The position numbers were made by a program, and so were the translations under genes. From Georgenia faecalis (lineage in GTDB: Bacteria; Actinomycetota; Actinomycetes; Actinomycetales; Actinomycetaceae), in the NCBI RefSeq assembly GCF_003710105.1, contig NZ_CP033325.1, forward strand, positions 2,914,001-2,978,000: 64,000 nucleotides of DNA, read 5' to 3'. The notes under the pieces are model-generated. The model was not told the DNA's origin. It saw only the letters and a list, made by a program, of their open reading frames with translations, and did not search any database. Below are positions 38,443 through 47,241 of this stretch, one piece after another; positions within the stretch are counted from its first letter, which is position 1; the number at the start of each line of letters is the position of its first letter.

Positions 38443-38472
38443 AGTGTGCGCGCTAACATCTCGCGGTGTCAA
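38443..38472 (-). promoter_or_regulatory. araBDA promoter with embedded LacI-type operator
   Basis: On the minus strand TTGACA (38472-38467) and CACACT (38448-38443) are 18 bases apart. The spacer and -10 are overlapped by TGTTAGCGCGCACA (38458-38445), a LacI-type half-palindrome around a central CG. The same promoter and operator, at the same spacing, lie before the YtfQ-type operon at 51058-51087. A repressor bound here would block polymerase. Confidence 0.7.
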
Positions 38473-38475
38473 CAC

Positions 38476-38489
38476 CGAAAGCGATTTCG
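38476..38489. promoter_or_regulatory. Second LacI-type operator upstream of araB
   Basis: CGAAAGCGATTTCG, symmetric at 6 of 7 paired positions around a central CG, sits immediately upstream of the araB -35 box. Related sequences occur twice upstream of the MalE-type operon (59627-59640, 59760-59773), suggesting control by the second LacI protein. Confidence 0.6.
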
Positions 38490-38500
38490 TCGTGACGACG

Positions 38501-38540
38501 GCGAGGGCCGGCCCCGCCGCTCGGCGGGACCGGCCCTCGC
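38501..38540 (-). terminator. Terminator of the tandem GH43 gene
   Basis: 18-bp stem with 17 pairs (GCGAGGGCCGGCCCCGCC / GGCGGGACCGGCCCTCGC) and a 4-base loop, 39 bases past the stop. It insulates the araB promoter from the glycosidase gene. Confidence 0.8.
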
Positions 38541-38570
38541 TCACCCGAGCGCCACCGGCGTCGGGGTGGC

Positions 38571-38855
38571 GCCGTGCGTCATCGGCAGGTGCGGGCCGCG
38601 TGCGGCGCCGTCACCGTCCGGGAGGACCCGTCCGCCGTCGCCGTCACGCTCACCTCCCCCGCAGCCACCGACGCAGCCCGGGTGCTGAACGTCAACGACG
38701 TCGCCCGGTCAGCCCCGATCGTCACCGACCGCGACCCCCAGGACGAGGACACCGCCACGTCCACCGGCGCCCCCGACTCGTTCGTCACCCGCACCGTCTG
38801 CACCACCTTCCCGGCCACGCACCGCGTGTCCGCCTCCACCGACACCTCCGGCCCG
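38571..38855. repeat. 285-bp near-identical repeat, copy 1
   Basis: Matches 42537-42821 with only 4 mismatches and no gaps. It covers the last ~92 codons of the tandem GH43 gene and 8 bases past its stop codon. One of the mismatches changes the final Arg codon (CGA) here to a stop (TGA) in the other copy. Confidence 0.97.
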
Positions 38856-41800
38856 AGCGCGTCGGGCTGGTAGGCCCGCAGCAGCCGCTCGTGCTCGGCC
38901 GCGGTGATCGGCAGGACGGTCCCGTGCCGGGCGCTGAGGTCGAGCCCGGGCTCGTGCGTCCAGCAGTCACCGTCGTCGAGATCGGTGCAGGAGAACGCGA
39001 CGTAGCCCTCGCCACCGCCGTACGGCGGCCAGTCCTGGAAGAGGAACCAGGTGTCCTGGCCGGGGGTGATGTTGACGTCGCCCTCGTTGGCCCGGAACGC
39101 CGTCGGACCCTCGGCGTGCCGCAGCGGGTCACCGGAGCCGATCCGCTCGGTGATGAGCTCCCAGCTCGTCCCGACCGCACCCGTCTGCGGACGCAGGAGG
39201 TCGGGCGACCTCTCGAGGAGGACCTCCATGATGTCGTTCCGCTCGTCCTTGGTGAAGCGGTAGTACATCCCGTCGTGCTCGACGACGGTGGAGTCGATCA
39301 TGCCGCGGCCCGGCTGGCGCCGGATGTCGATCCACACCTCCGGCTCCGTGAACGTCACGAAGTCGCGGGTGAAGGAGATCATCATCCGGTTGTAGCTGTC
39401 GTTCGTGCGGCGGTCGCCCGGTGCGACGTCCTCGGGGTAGAGGTTCGAGGCCCAGTACACCGCGTACTGACCGATGCTCTCCACGTAGTGCGCCTCCGGC
39501 GCCCACGTGTTGCCCGCCGTCGGGAGGTTGACCTCGACCAGGCGCGGCTCGCCCCAGTCGACGAGGTCCGTGGACTCCCAGATCATCAGCGAGCGCGACC
39601 CCGTCTGCTGGGCCCGCGCGAAGTCGGGACCCTGGCCCGGGCGGTACGTCTTGAGGTCGGTGGCGAGGAGGAAGAACCGGTCCCCCTCGTGCGAGCGGAT
39701 GATGAACGGGTCGCGCAGGCCCTGCTCGCCCATCGTCGAGGAGAGCACCTCCTCGTCGTCGTTGAGCGGGATCCAGCTGAGCGCGTCGTTCCCGCGGCTG
39801 GCGGCGAAGTAGATCTGCTCGCCGCGCGGCGTGCTCTCCCCCTTGAAGTGGGGGAAGAAGTACGCCTCGGTCTCCTCGACCTGCGGCATGGGCTGGACCG
39901 TGAGCGTGAAGGTCCGCGTGCGGACCACCGCGCCCTTGGTCGCGGTGACCGTGAGAGTCACCTCGACCGGGTCCTCCCCGTACGCCGGACGCGTGACCTC
40001 GCCCGTCGTCGTGACGACGCCCGCGTCGCTCGACGCCCACGTGAAGGTCGTGCCCTCCGCACCCTCGGTGGGCAGGGTGATGTTGCCGCGCACGTCGTCG
40101 GCGTTGGGGATGGCGAGCGCCTGGAGATCCTGCGCGACCGCGCTGGCGTCGGGGGTGCCGTACGCGATCTGCAGCGCCTCCCACTCCGCCCCGGTGACGG
40201 GCAGGACCGTGCCGTGCCGGAACCGCGACGGGAAGGAGTACTCGCCCGAGCCGAGCACCGTCCACTCGCCGCTGGCGAGGTCGGTCGTCGTCAGCGGCAC
40301 GTAGCCGCGGCCGCCGTACTCGTCGATGAACAGGTACCAGCGCTCCTCGGTGTTGGACTTGAACACCGTCGGGCCCTCGCCCTGGTTGAGGCCCGCGGGC
40401 GGGGTGCCGGCGCCGACGCCGGACCGCACGAGCTCGAAGTCGTCCGCCGTCGGGCCGGAGCCGACCTCCTGGAAGACGTGCTTGCCCCCGGGGTTCGTCG
40501 CCGAGCGGTTCGCCTCGTTCTTGGAGAACCGGTAGACCTCGCCGTCGTGCTCGATCATCGTCGTGTCGATGACGGAGTACCCGTAGTCGATGAGGGTCTC
40601 GGGCTCGCTGAAGGTCCGGAAGTCGCGCGTCGTGGCGAAGAGCATCTGGTTGTAGGCGTTGCCGGTGTGGTTCGGGTCGTCCTCGGCGTAGAGCTTCGAC
40701 GCCCAGAACACGACGTACTCGCCGCGCTCGTCGTCGTAGAAGATCTCCGGCGCCCAGGCGTTGCCGGCGTTCTCCGGCGCCACCTCGGCGACCCAGCTCT
40801 CGGACCAGTTGACGAGGTCCGTGGATTCCCACACGACGATGTTCCGGCTCCCCTGGCGCTGGACCTCGTCCCAGCTGCCGCTGGAGTTGCGCCACATCCG
40901 CAGGTCCGTGGCGATCTGGTAGAACTTGTCGCCCTCCGGGGAACGGATGATGAACGGGTCCCGCAGGCCCATCTCACCGCTGGTGGAGACCATCACGGGC
41001 TGCCCGCCGTTGAGGTTGGTGTAGCGCAGCGGGTCGTTGCCCTCGCTGAGGGCGAAGTAGACCTGCTCGCCGTGCTCGAGCCCCTCGCCGAGGAAGTGCG
41101 AGAAGAGGTAGCCCTCGTAGTCCGCCGGTGCCGGCAGCGCCGGGACGTGGGCGTCGAACACCCGCGTCACCGTGGCCGCGCCGACGCTCACCGTCGCGGT
41201 GAGCGCCACCTCGGCGGCGGCCTGGCCGGCGGCCGGGCGGTTGACCTCACCGGTGGCCGTGATGACGGAGGCGTCCGAGGAGGCCCACGTGACGGTCGAG
41301 CCGTCCGGGCCGGTCGTCGGGAGGTGGAGGTTGCCGCGGACGTCGTCGACGTCGTGGACGACGAGGGCCGCCGCCGCCGCCTGGGCGCGCTCCTGGTCGC
41401 TCCCGACGGGCACGACGGTGACGGTGAAGGACCGCTGGGCGCTCGCTCCCCGCTGGCTGACCGTCGCGGTGAGCGTCGCGGTCCTCGCCGCGGTGCCCGC
41501 CGCGGGCCGGGTGACGACGCCCTGAGCGGTGACGACACCCGCGTCCGACGTCGCCCACGTGACGGCGGAGCCGCCGGGCGTGGTCGCCGGGAGCGTGAGG
41601 TCCGCGGTGATGGCGCTCGTGTCCCCCAGCGTGAGGGCCGCGGCGTCGGCGTCGACGACCGGCTGGGCGTTCGCCGCGCTGAGGTCGGCCACCTCGCCCG
41701 CGCTCAGCGCGCGGTCGTAGATCCGGAAGTCCTGGACGGCACCCTTGAGGTACGGGTCGGCGGAGTACAGCGACCGCCCGATGTAGTTCGCCGTCGTCGT

Positions 41801-42397
41801 GCCGTTGCCGATGCTCCCCGGCGTGATGGTCACGGCGGTGTTGCGCGCGACCTCGCGGCCGTCCTCGTAGAGGATCCCGGTGGTGCCGGTCTGGGTGTAC
41901 GTGAGGTGCTTCCACACGTTGCGCGGCAGGTTGTAGCCGTTGGCCTGGGTGTTCTGCTCGGTCGACCAGTTGCCGCTGGCGATGGTCGTACGCAGCGGGT
42001 TGCCCTCGGCGAAGAGGTAGCCGTTGCCGTTCGCCCCGCTCGAGTTGCCGAGGCCGTAGATGAAGTACGCGCTCCCCATGCTCGGGTCGATCCGCACGTC
42101 GAAGGCGACGGTGATCGAGCTCAGCCCGGACATGATGTTGTTGGGGAGGCGGACGTAGTCGTTGACGCCGTCGAGCTCGAGGCCGTTGGGCCCGGGCTGC
42201 GCGCCGCCGAGGATCTGTCCGTCCCGGTCGTGGCCGGAGGCGTCCTCGGCGACCGTGCCGCCGTCCCCGCTGAAGGGGTAGTGCAGGACCAGCCCCTCGG
42301 TCGTCGGCTCGGCGGCGAGGGCGGCCGGCATCGCCGACACCACCCCCAGGCCGAGCACAGCGGCTAGGAGCGCCGCCGCTGTCCGTTGCTTTCTCAT
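38579..42397 (-). CDS. Secreted multidomain glycosidase with two GH43 catalytic domains
   Basis: 1272-residue exported protein. Signal peptide about 1-29 (ends AALAA), a LamG/concanavalin-like domain (35-215), two bacterial Ig-like repeats (about 225-420), a first GH43 five-bladed propeller (about 425-745), another Ig-like repeat, a second GH43 propeller (about 845-1175), and the C-terminal two-Cys module. Each propeller keeps its own catalytic set: domain 1 RDPFII, VIDTTMIE, GEGPTVF; domain 2 RDPFII, MIDSTVVE, AEGPTAF (base Asp, pKa Asp, acid Glu), so both are probably active. With araBDA and GH51 nearby, arabinofuranosidase or arabinanase-type activity is likely, but GH43 also includes xylosidases and galactanases. 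GAGGAAG precedes the ATG. Confidence 0.88.
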   Translation of the reverse strand: MRKQRTAAALLAAVLGLGVVSAMPAALAAEPTTEGLVLHYPFSGDGGTVAEDASGHDRDGQILGGAQPGPNGLELDGVNDYVRLPNNIMSGLSSITVAFDVRIDPSMGSAYFIYGLGNSSGANGNGYLFAEGNPLRTTIASGNWSTEQNTQANGYNLPRNVWKHLTYTQTGTTGILYEDGREVARNTAVTITPGSIGNGTTTANYIGRSLYSADPYLKGAVQDFRIYDRALSAGEVADLSAANAQPVVDADAAALTLGDTSAITADLTLPATTPGGSAVTWATSDAGVVTAQGVVTRPAAGTAARTATLTATVSQRGASAQRSFTVTVVPVGSDQERAQAAAAALVVHDVDDVRGNLHLPTTGPDGSTVTWASSDASVITATGEVNRPAAGQAAAEVALTATVSVGAATVTRVFDAHVPALPAPADYEGYLFSHFLGEGLEHGEQVYFALSEGNDPLRYTNLNGGQPVMVSTSGEMGLRDPFIIRSPEGDKFYQIATDLRMWRNSSGSWDEVQRQGSRNIVVWESTDLVNWSESWVAEVAPENAGNAWAPEIFYDDERGEYVVFWASKLYAEDDPNHTGNAYNQMLFATTRDFRTFSEPETLIDYGYSVIDTTMIEHDGEVYRFSKNEANRSATNPGGKHVFQEVGSGPTADDFELVRSGVGAGTPPAGLNQGEGPTVFKSNTEERWYLFIDEYGGRGYVPLTTTDLASGEWTVLGSGEYSFPSRFRHGTVLPVTGAEWEALQIAYGTPDASAVAQDLQALAIPNADDVRGNITLPTEGAEGTTFTWASSDAGVVTTTGEVTRPAYGEDPVEVTLTVTATKGAVVRTRTFTLTVQPMPQVEETEAYFFPHFKGESTPRGEQIYFAASRGNDALSWIPLNDDEEVLSSTMGEQGLRDPFIIRSHEGDRFFLLATDLKTYRPGQGPDFARAQQTGSRSLMIWESTDLVDWGEPRLVEVNLPTAGNTWAPEAHYVESIGQYAVYWASNLYPEDVAPGDRRTNDSYNRMMISFTRDFVTFTEPEVWIDIRRQPGRGMIDSTVVEHDGMYYRFTKDERNDIMEVLLERSPDLLRPQTGAVGTSWELITERIGSGDPLRHAEGPTAFRANEGDVNITPGQDTWFLFQDWPPYGGGEGYVAFSCTDLDDGDCWTHEPGLDLSARHGTVLPITAAEHERLLRAYQPDALGPEVSVEADTRCVAGKVVQTVRVTNESGAPVDVAVSSSWGSRSVTIGADRATSLTFSTRAASVAAGEVSVTATADGSSRTVTAPHAARTCR

Positions 42398-42547
42398 GCG
42401 GTTCTTCCTCTCATCGTCGTCCGCGTGCGCCGTCGCACGCCACGTCCTCGATCAGACCGGTGCCGGGCCGGTGCCCCGCCCCGGTGCGGACCGGCGGGCG
42501 GGGGTCCGCCCGCCGGCCCCGCTGCCGGCGTCAGTCGCCGTGCGTCA
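42398..42547. other. Intergenic region between GH51 and tandem GH43 genes
   Basis: 150 bases holding the GH51 terminator (42491-42516) and the ribosome site of the tandem GH43 gene. No clear promoter or operator was found, although the terminator implies that the GH43 gene has its own promoter here. Confidence 0.4.
42491..42516 (-). terminator. Terminator of the GH51 gene
   Basis: Perfect 10-bp stem (CCGGCGGGCG / CGCCCGCCGG) with a 6-base loop, 31 bases past the GH51 stop. Confidence 0.65.
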
Positions 42548-42821
42548 TCAGCAGGTGCGGGCCGCGTGCGGCGCGGTCACCGTCCGGGAGGACCCGTCCG
42601 CCGTCGCCGTCACGCTCACCTCCCCCGCAGCCACCGACGCAGCCCGGGTGCTGAACGTCAACGACGTCGCCCGGTCGGCCCCGATCGTCACCGACCGCGA
42701 CCCCCAGGACGAGGACACCGCCACGTCCACCGGCGCCCCCGACTCGTTCGTCACCCGCACCGTCTGCACCACCTTGCCGGCCACGCACCGCGTGTCCGCC
42801 TCCACCGACACCTCCGGCCCG
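42537..42821. repeat. 285-bp near-identical repeat, copy 2
   Basis: Partner of 38571-38855 (281 of 285 identical). It encodes the C-terminal module of the GH51 protein and continues 11 bases past its stop, so the shared unit is defined at DNA level and not only by protein constraint. Confidence 0.97.
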
Positions 42822-45800
42822 GCGTCGTCGGCGACGCCGAGGCGGAGGAAGGTGATGGAGTTGGCGGGGAACTCGTAGGTGAACTCGTTGCCCACGCCGC
42901 TGAGCTCCCGCTCGACGGGCACGATGTTCGTCGGGTCCTCCTTGGAGTTCACCGCCGTGAGGGAGTCCGCGGTCATCTCGGTGACCGTGCCGGCCCCGGT
43001 CAGCTCGACGTCGGAGACGCTCACGTCCGTCACCGCGGCCGCGGGGGCCGTGTTGACGACCTTGACGATGAGCTCACCGGTCTCGACGTCCCGCGTGACG
43101 ACGTGGTTGAGCACGCTCGTCGGGGCGTCCTCCGTGTACTCGATCTGGAGCTCGTCGTCGAGGTAGAGCCGGATGTCGCTGCCCTCGACCTCGACCCGGA
43201 TGTCGTACGTCTGCCCGGTCGTCACGGAGGTGTTCTCCCGGGCGGCCACCTCGGCCCCCGAGCGCTGGAGGGCCATCCGGGTGTTGTTCCAGCCGCCGAT
43301 GTTCCACCAGTAGTAGTCGTTCCCGCCGTTGGCGGCGAAGCCGACGAGGAAGCCCTCCGCCCCGGCGGTCTTCGTCGCCTCGAGCTCGAGCGTGTAGTTC
43401 GTCCAGTCCTGCTCGTACGCCCCGGCCGGGACGCTGCGGGCGTCCTCGACGTTCGTGGCGGTCTGGCGGTACTGGCCGTCGACGACGGACCACGTGCCCC
43501 GCACGGGCGCCCAGTCCGGCGCACCGCCCGAGAAGTCCTCGGAGAGCAGCACGTCGCCGTCGTCGGCGGTGACGACGAGGTTGTCGTACGCGGCCGCCGT
43601 CCGCCACGTCGAGAGGAAGACGCCGCCGGAGATGTCGGGCGCGACGACGTCGCCGCCCTCCATCGTGCTGGGCACCACCTCGTGGCCGCGGTTCGTCGAG
43701 AAGAGCCGCTGGACGTAGTAGTTCGCGGTCCCCCACGCCTCGTCGTTGTCGAAGTAGATCATGTTGGCGTCGCGCCACTGGACGTAGTCCTCGTTGGCGA
43801 ACATCGGCGCGTAGGACGCCATACGGACGATGTCGGAGTTGCGCTCGACGCCGGTGAGGTACGCGGCCTCGGCCAGGGCGTTGTAGAACGTGTTGCCCCG
43901 GGAGGCGTACTCCCCGATGAAGGCGGCCGGACTCTCGCGGTCATAGCTGTCGTACCGGTCGGTGTTCGCGAGGAACCAGTCCGGGGTGTTGTAGTAGTGC
44001 TCGTCGACCATGTCCGCGCCCTGCTCGCGGGCGAAGTCCCACAGCTCGTCGAAGAGCGCCCCGCCCGAGGCGAAGCTCGAGTTCGAGACGATCTTGATGT
44101 CCGGGTAGGCCTCGCGGATCGCGTCGTGGAAGAGCGGGTAGTTCTCGAAGTACTGGCGCTGGGAGTCCTCGTTGCCCAGGCCGATGTACTCGAGGCCGAA
44201 GGGCTCGGGGTGGCCGAGCTCCGCGCGCACGGCGCCCCACTCGGTGTCGATGCCGCCGTTGGCGAACTCGATGAGGTCGAGGGTGTCCTGCACCCACTCC
44301 TCGAGCTGGACGGGGTCGGTGAGCGCCGCCGGCCCGCCGCAGGCGTTCGTCCCCACGGGCAGGACGGGCAGCGGCTCGGCCCCGAGGTCCTCGGCCCACA
44401 TGAAGTACTCGAGGAAGCCGATGCCGAAGGACTGGTTGTACCCCCACCAGTTGAAGTTCGTCGCGCGCTCCTCGAGCGGGCCGATGGTCTCCTTCCAGTG
44501 GTAGGCGCGGCGACGGTCCGCGTAGCCGCTCTCCTCGTAGTCGTTCCACGTCCCGGCGATGACGCAGCCACCCGGGAACCGGATGAAGGACGGGTCGAGG
44601 TCCTCGACCATCTCGGCGAGGTCCTGGCGCAGGCCGTACTCGCCGTTGACCGGGCCGGCCCACTGCTCGTCCGGCAGCAGCGAGACCATGTCGAGGTGGA
44701 GCACGCCCGCGGCTCCGGCGAGGACGGCGAGCTGCGCCGCGTTGGTCGTCGCGGTGGAGGTGATCGTCGCCGTGTACTGCTTCCACTCGTTCGAGCCGTC
44801 CACCTGGACGGTCGCGGTCCCGTACTCCTGGGTGCCGGCGACGTCCTCGAGGCGGGCGGTGAGAGTCTGCGGCGTCGCCGAGCGGGCCCAGACGGAGAAC
44901 TCGTAGTCCGCACCGGCCTCCAGGGCGACGCCCTCGTTGAAGGAGGCGTTGCGCAGCCCCGCGCCCGCGCCCGTCGAGTCGAGGGCGAGGTAGAACCGGT
45001 TGTTCTCGTTCATCCGGCCCTCGTCGGTGACGACGGTGGCCGTCGTCGTCGCCCCGCCGCGCTCGACCTCCTGCCAGCCCGTGAGGCCGGTGAAGGAGGT
45101 GTTGTCGGACCGGTTGAACTCGAACGAGCGGTTGCGGACGAGCTCGGCGTACAGGCCGCCGTCGGCCGCGTAGTTGATGTCCTCGTAGAAGATCCCGTAG
45201 AGCTCGGGGCTCATCTCGATGTCGGTGCCGTCGCCGTCGATCTCCAGCGTCGCGGGGTACGGCTCCGGCTCGGTCGGCGGCGTGTCCGCCGTGGCAATCG
45301 CGAAGTAGTCGAACACCGCGGTGTGCGGCTGGGCGGCGCCCGCGGCGAAGGCGTAGAGGCCCACCTGCGTGATGTCGAAGGCGACGGTCACCTGGGCCGC
45401 CTCGACCCAGCCGTCGTCCGCCCAGTAGCTCGTCGTGACCGTGTCCCCCGTGCGCTGCACCTGCAGCGTCTCGCCCGTGGACCCCGGCCGGGGCGTGAAG
45501 GTGGAGGTGAAGACCGCGTTGCTCTCCTGCGCGTTCTCGATGACGACCGGCCCGTCCTCGGCGAAGCTGACGTTCACCAGGCCGGCGCGCACGTAGTTGT
45601 CGAGGTCGCCCATGGCGAGGATGCCGGCGCCCTGGAAGTCCTCCGCCACCGGCGCCTCGAACGAGGCCACCGCGGTGAAGTCACCGACGGGCACGTCGAG
45701 GAGGAAGACGTTCCGCGGGTCGTTGCTGTCCTGGTGGGTGTCGCCGGGCAGCGAGGTGATGGTGAGCTCACCGGCCTCCGGGTCGAGCGACCAGCTCTCG

Positions 45801-46000
45801 GCGGCCTCGCCGAGGACGGTCCAGCGCTCGTCGAGCTGCGGGGCGTCGAACTCCTCGAGCCACGCCTCGGGAGGCAGCACCTCCGGCGGGGCGGCGGCGG
45901 ACGCCGCGGTGCCGCCGGCGAGGAGCGCCGCGGCCAGGGTGAGGGCGGTCACCGATGCAACAGATACCGGCGCAGCGCTGCGCCGTCGCGACATGCTCAT
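42548..46000 (-). CDS. Secreted GH51 alpha-L-arabinofuranosidase, multidomain
   Basis: 1150-residue exported enzyme. Signal peptide about 1-36; an N-terminal concanavalin-like beta-sandwich (45-235); GH51 catalytic region (from about 255) carrying an inserted carbohydrate-binding-like domain (about 310-440); a second concanavalin-like insert (about 815-960); the C-terminal GH51 sheet; and the shared two-Cys module (1058-1150). The acid/base Glu is in GLGNED (about 607) and the nucleophile Glu in GEYAS (about 696), the clan GH-A pair of GH51. It removes terminal alpha-L-arabinofuranosyl units from arabinan or arabinoxylan side chains. GGAG lies before ATG 46000; a second ATG two codons on is possible. 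Confidence 0.92.
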   Translation of the reverse strand: MSMSRRRSAAPVSVASVTALTLAAALLAGGTAASAAAPPEVLPPEAWLEEFDAPQLDERWTVLGEAAESWSLDPEAGELTITSLPGDTHQDSNDPRNVFLLDVPVGDFTAVASFEAPVAEDFQGAGILAMGDLDNYVRAGLVNVSFAEDGPVVIENAQESNAVFTSTFTPRPGSTGETLQVQRTGDTVTTSYWADDGWVEAAQVTVAFDITQVGLYAFAAGAAQPHTAVFDYFAIATADTPPTEPEPYPATLEIDGDGTDIEMSPELYGIFYEDINYAADGGLYAELVRNRSFEFNRSDNTSFTGLTGWQEVERGGATTTATVVTDEGRMNENNRFYLALDSTGAGAGLRNASFNEGVALEAGADYEFSVWARSATPQTLTARLEDVAGTQEYGTATVQVDGSNEWKQYTATITSTATTNAAQLAVLAGAAGVLHLDMVSLLPDEQWAGPVNGEYGLRQDLAEMVEDLDPSFIRFPGGCVIAGTWNDYEESGYADRRRAYHWKETIGPLEERATNFNWWGYNQSFGIGFLEYFMWAEDLGAEPLPVLPVGTNACGGPAALTDPVQLEEWVQDTLDLIEFANGGIDTEWGAVRAELGHPEPFGLEYIGLGNEDSQRQYFENYPLFHDAIREAYPDIKIVSNSSFASGGALFDELWDFAREQGADMVDEHYYNTPDWFLANTDRYDSYDRESPAAFIGEYASRGNTFYNALAEAAYLTGVERNSDIVRMASYAPMFANEDYVQWRDANMIYFDNDEAWGTANYYVQRLFSTNRGHEVVPSTMEGGDVVAPDISGGVFLSTWRTAAAYDNLVVTADDGDVLLSEDFSGGAPDWAPVRGTWSVVDGQYRQTATNVEDARSVPAGAYEQDWTNYTLELEATKTAGAEGFLVGFAANGGNDYYWWNIGGWNNTRMALQRSGAEVAARENTSVTTGQTYDIRVEVEGSDIRLYLDDELQIEYTEDAPTSVLNHVVTRDVETGELIVKVVNTAPAAAVTDVSVSDVELTGAGTVTEMTADSLTAVNSKEDPTNIVPVERELSGVGNEFTYEFPANSITFLRLGVADDAGPEVSVEADTRCVAGKVVQTVRVTNESGAPVDVAVSSSWGSRSVTIGADRATSLTFSTRAASVAAGEVSVTATADGSSRTVTAPHAARTC

Positions 46001-46123
46001 GTGTGCTCCATCAGCTCAGCAGGGTTGGCGAGGAGTGCCGCGACGGGCGTGGTGCTCGTACTCCTTTCCGGGCGGCGCGTCGTTGCGGCGGCGGTGGGGC
46101 GGTGCCCCGGGGACGTACGGGCC

Positions 46124-46152
46124 GCCGGGCCGGGGGGCTGCCCCGGCCCGGC
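46124..46152 (-). terminator. Terminator of the YtfQRT-YjfF-type operon
   Basis: Perfect 12-bp stem (GCCGGGCCGGGG / CCCCGGCCCGGC), 5-base loop, 10 bases past the last permease stop; it separates the operon from the GH51 gene. Confidence 0.75.
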
Positions 46153-46161
46153 GGAGTCCGG

Positions 46162-47241
46162 TCAGGTCCGGCGTCGCACCGTGATGGCGCGCTGCAGGAC
46201 GACGAACGCGAGCAGCACCACGCCGATGAAGACGCGGGTCCACCACGAGTCGAGCCCCTCCCGGGCGATGAGCACCTGGATGAGCCCGTAGACGAGGACA
46301 CCGGTGGCCGTGCCGAGGATGAACCCGACACCGCCGGCGAGCAGGGTGCCCCCGATGACGACCGCGGCGATGGCGTCGAGCTCCATGCCGATGCCGGTGA
46401 GGTTGAAGCCGGAGCGGGTGTAGAAGGCGAAGAGGATCCCCGCCACCCCCGCGCACGTGCCGCTGATGACGTAGACGAGGATCCGCGTGCGTTCCCCGTT
46501 GAGCCCCATGAGCTTGACGGCCGAGCCGTCGTCGCCGGCGCCGAGGCCGTAGACGGTCCGCCCGAAGCGGGTGTAGTGCAGCAGGTAGAAGGCGAAGGCG
46601 AGCAGGACCATGGCGATGACCATGCTGATGCTGATCCGCCAGAGGGTGCTGCCCTCGCCGAACTGCAGGCTCCACCCTGCGAGCGCGGCGAAGTTCGGGT
46701 CGCTGATGCCCAGCGACTGCACGCTGACGACGTTGGCCAGGCCGCGGGCGAGGAACATCACGGCGAGCGAGGCGATGAACGGTTGGATGTCGAAGACCTG
46801 GACCATGATGCCGATGAGCAGGCCGCACAGCGTCCCGATGAGGACGCCGACGACGAGGACGACGGGCAGGGGCAGTCCGGCGATGAGCAACCGCGCGACG
46901 GCGAGCCCGACGAGCGCCACCACGGCGCCGACCGACAGGTCGATCCCCCCGGTGAGGATGACGAACGTCATGCCGATCGCGAGGACGAGCAGGTAGGAGT
47001 TGTCGACGAGGAGGTTGGAGAACAGCCGCATGCTGATGAAGCTCGTCGACTCCGTGCTGTACCGGGCCTGCCCGATGCCGAGCATGAGGACGAGGGTGAT
47101 CACCGTGCCCACCACCGGCAGGAACCGGCGGTCGAGCCGGGTGAGCAGGCTGCGGCCGCGCTGCGTGGGCCGGCCCGGGGCCTTACGGGGGGCCGGGCGT
47201 GCCTCCTCGGCCGCCCCTCGTGCCGTGTCCGTGTGTGCCAT
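46162..47241 (-). CDS. yjfF: ABC sugar permease, YjfF-like
   Basis: 359-residue inner-membrane subunit with about nine helices and the permease signature of the ribose/galactofuranose class (AIGMTFVILTGGIDLSVGAV, IGTLCGLLIGIMV, FDIQPFIASLAVMF). It pairs with the preceding permease as in E. coli ytfQ-ytfR-ytfT-yjfF, and the gene order is identical. The ATG at 47241 shares a base with the stop of its neighbour; both permeases have 359 residues. Confidence 0.88.
   Translation of the reverse strand: MAHTDTARGAAEEARPAPRKAPGRPTQRGRSLLTRLDRRFLPVVGTVITLVLMLGIGQARYSTESTSFISMRLFSNLLVDNSYLLVLAIGMTFVILTGGIDLSVGAVVALVGLAVARLLIAGLPLPVVLVVGVLIGTLCGLLIGIMVQVFDIQPFIASLAVMFLARGLANVVSVQSLGISDPNFAALAGWSLQFGEGSTLWRISISMVIAMVLLAFAFYLLHYTRFGRTVYGLGAGDDGSAVKLMGLNGERTRILVYVISGTCAGVAGILFAFYTRSGFNLTGIGMELDAIAAVVIGGTLLAGGVGFILGTATGVLVYGLIQVLIAREGLDSWWTRVFIGVVLLAFVVLQRAITVRRRT

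Noticed and set aside
38330-42367. A 1345-codon plus-strand frame opposite the tandem GH43 gene
   Set aside because: Shadow frame covering terminator, operators and antisense of the GH43 gene; no recognisable domain.
42386-46291. A 1301-codon plus-strand frame opposite the GH51 gene
   Set aside because: Arg/Val/Asp-rich shadow of a well-supported GH51 enzyme with signal peptide and catalytic residues; no family features.
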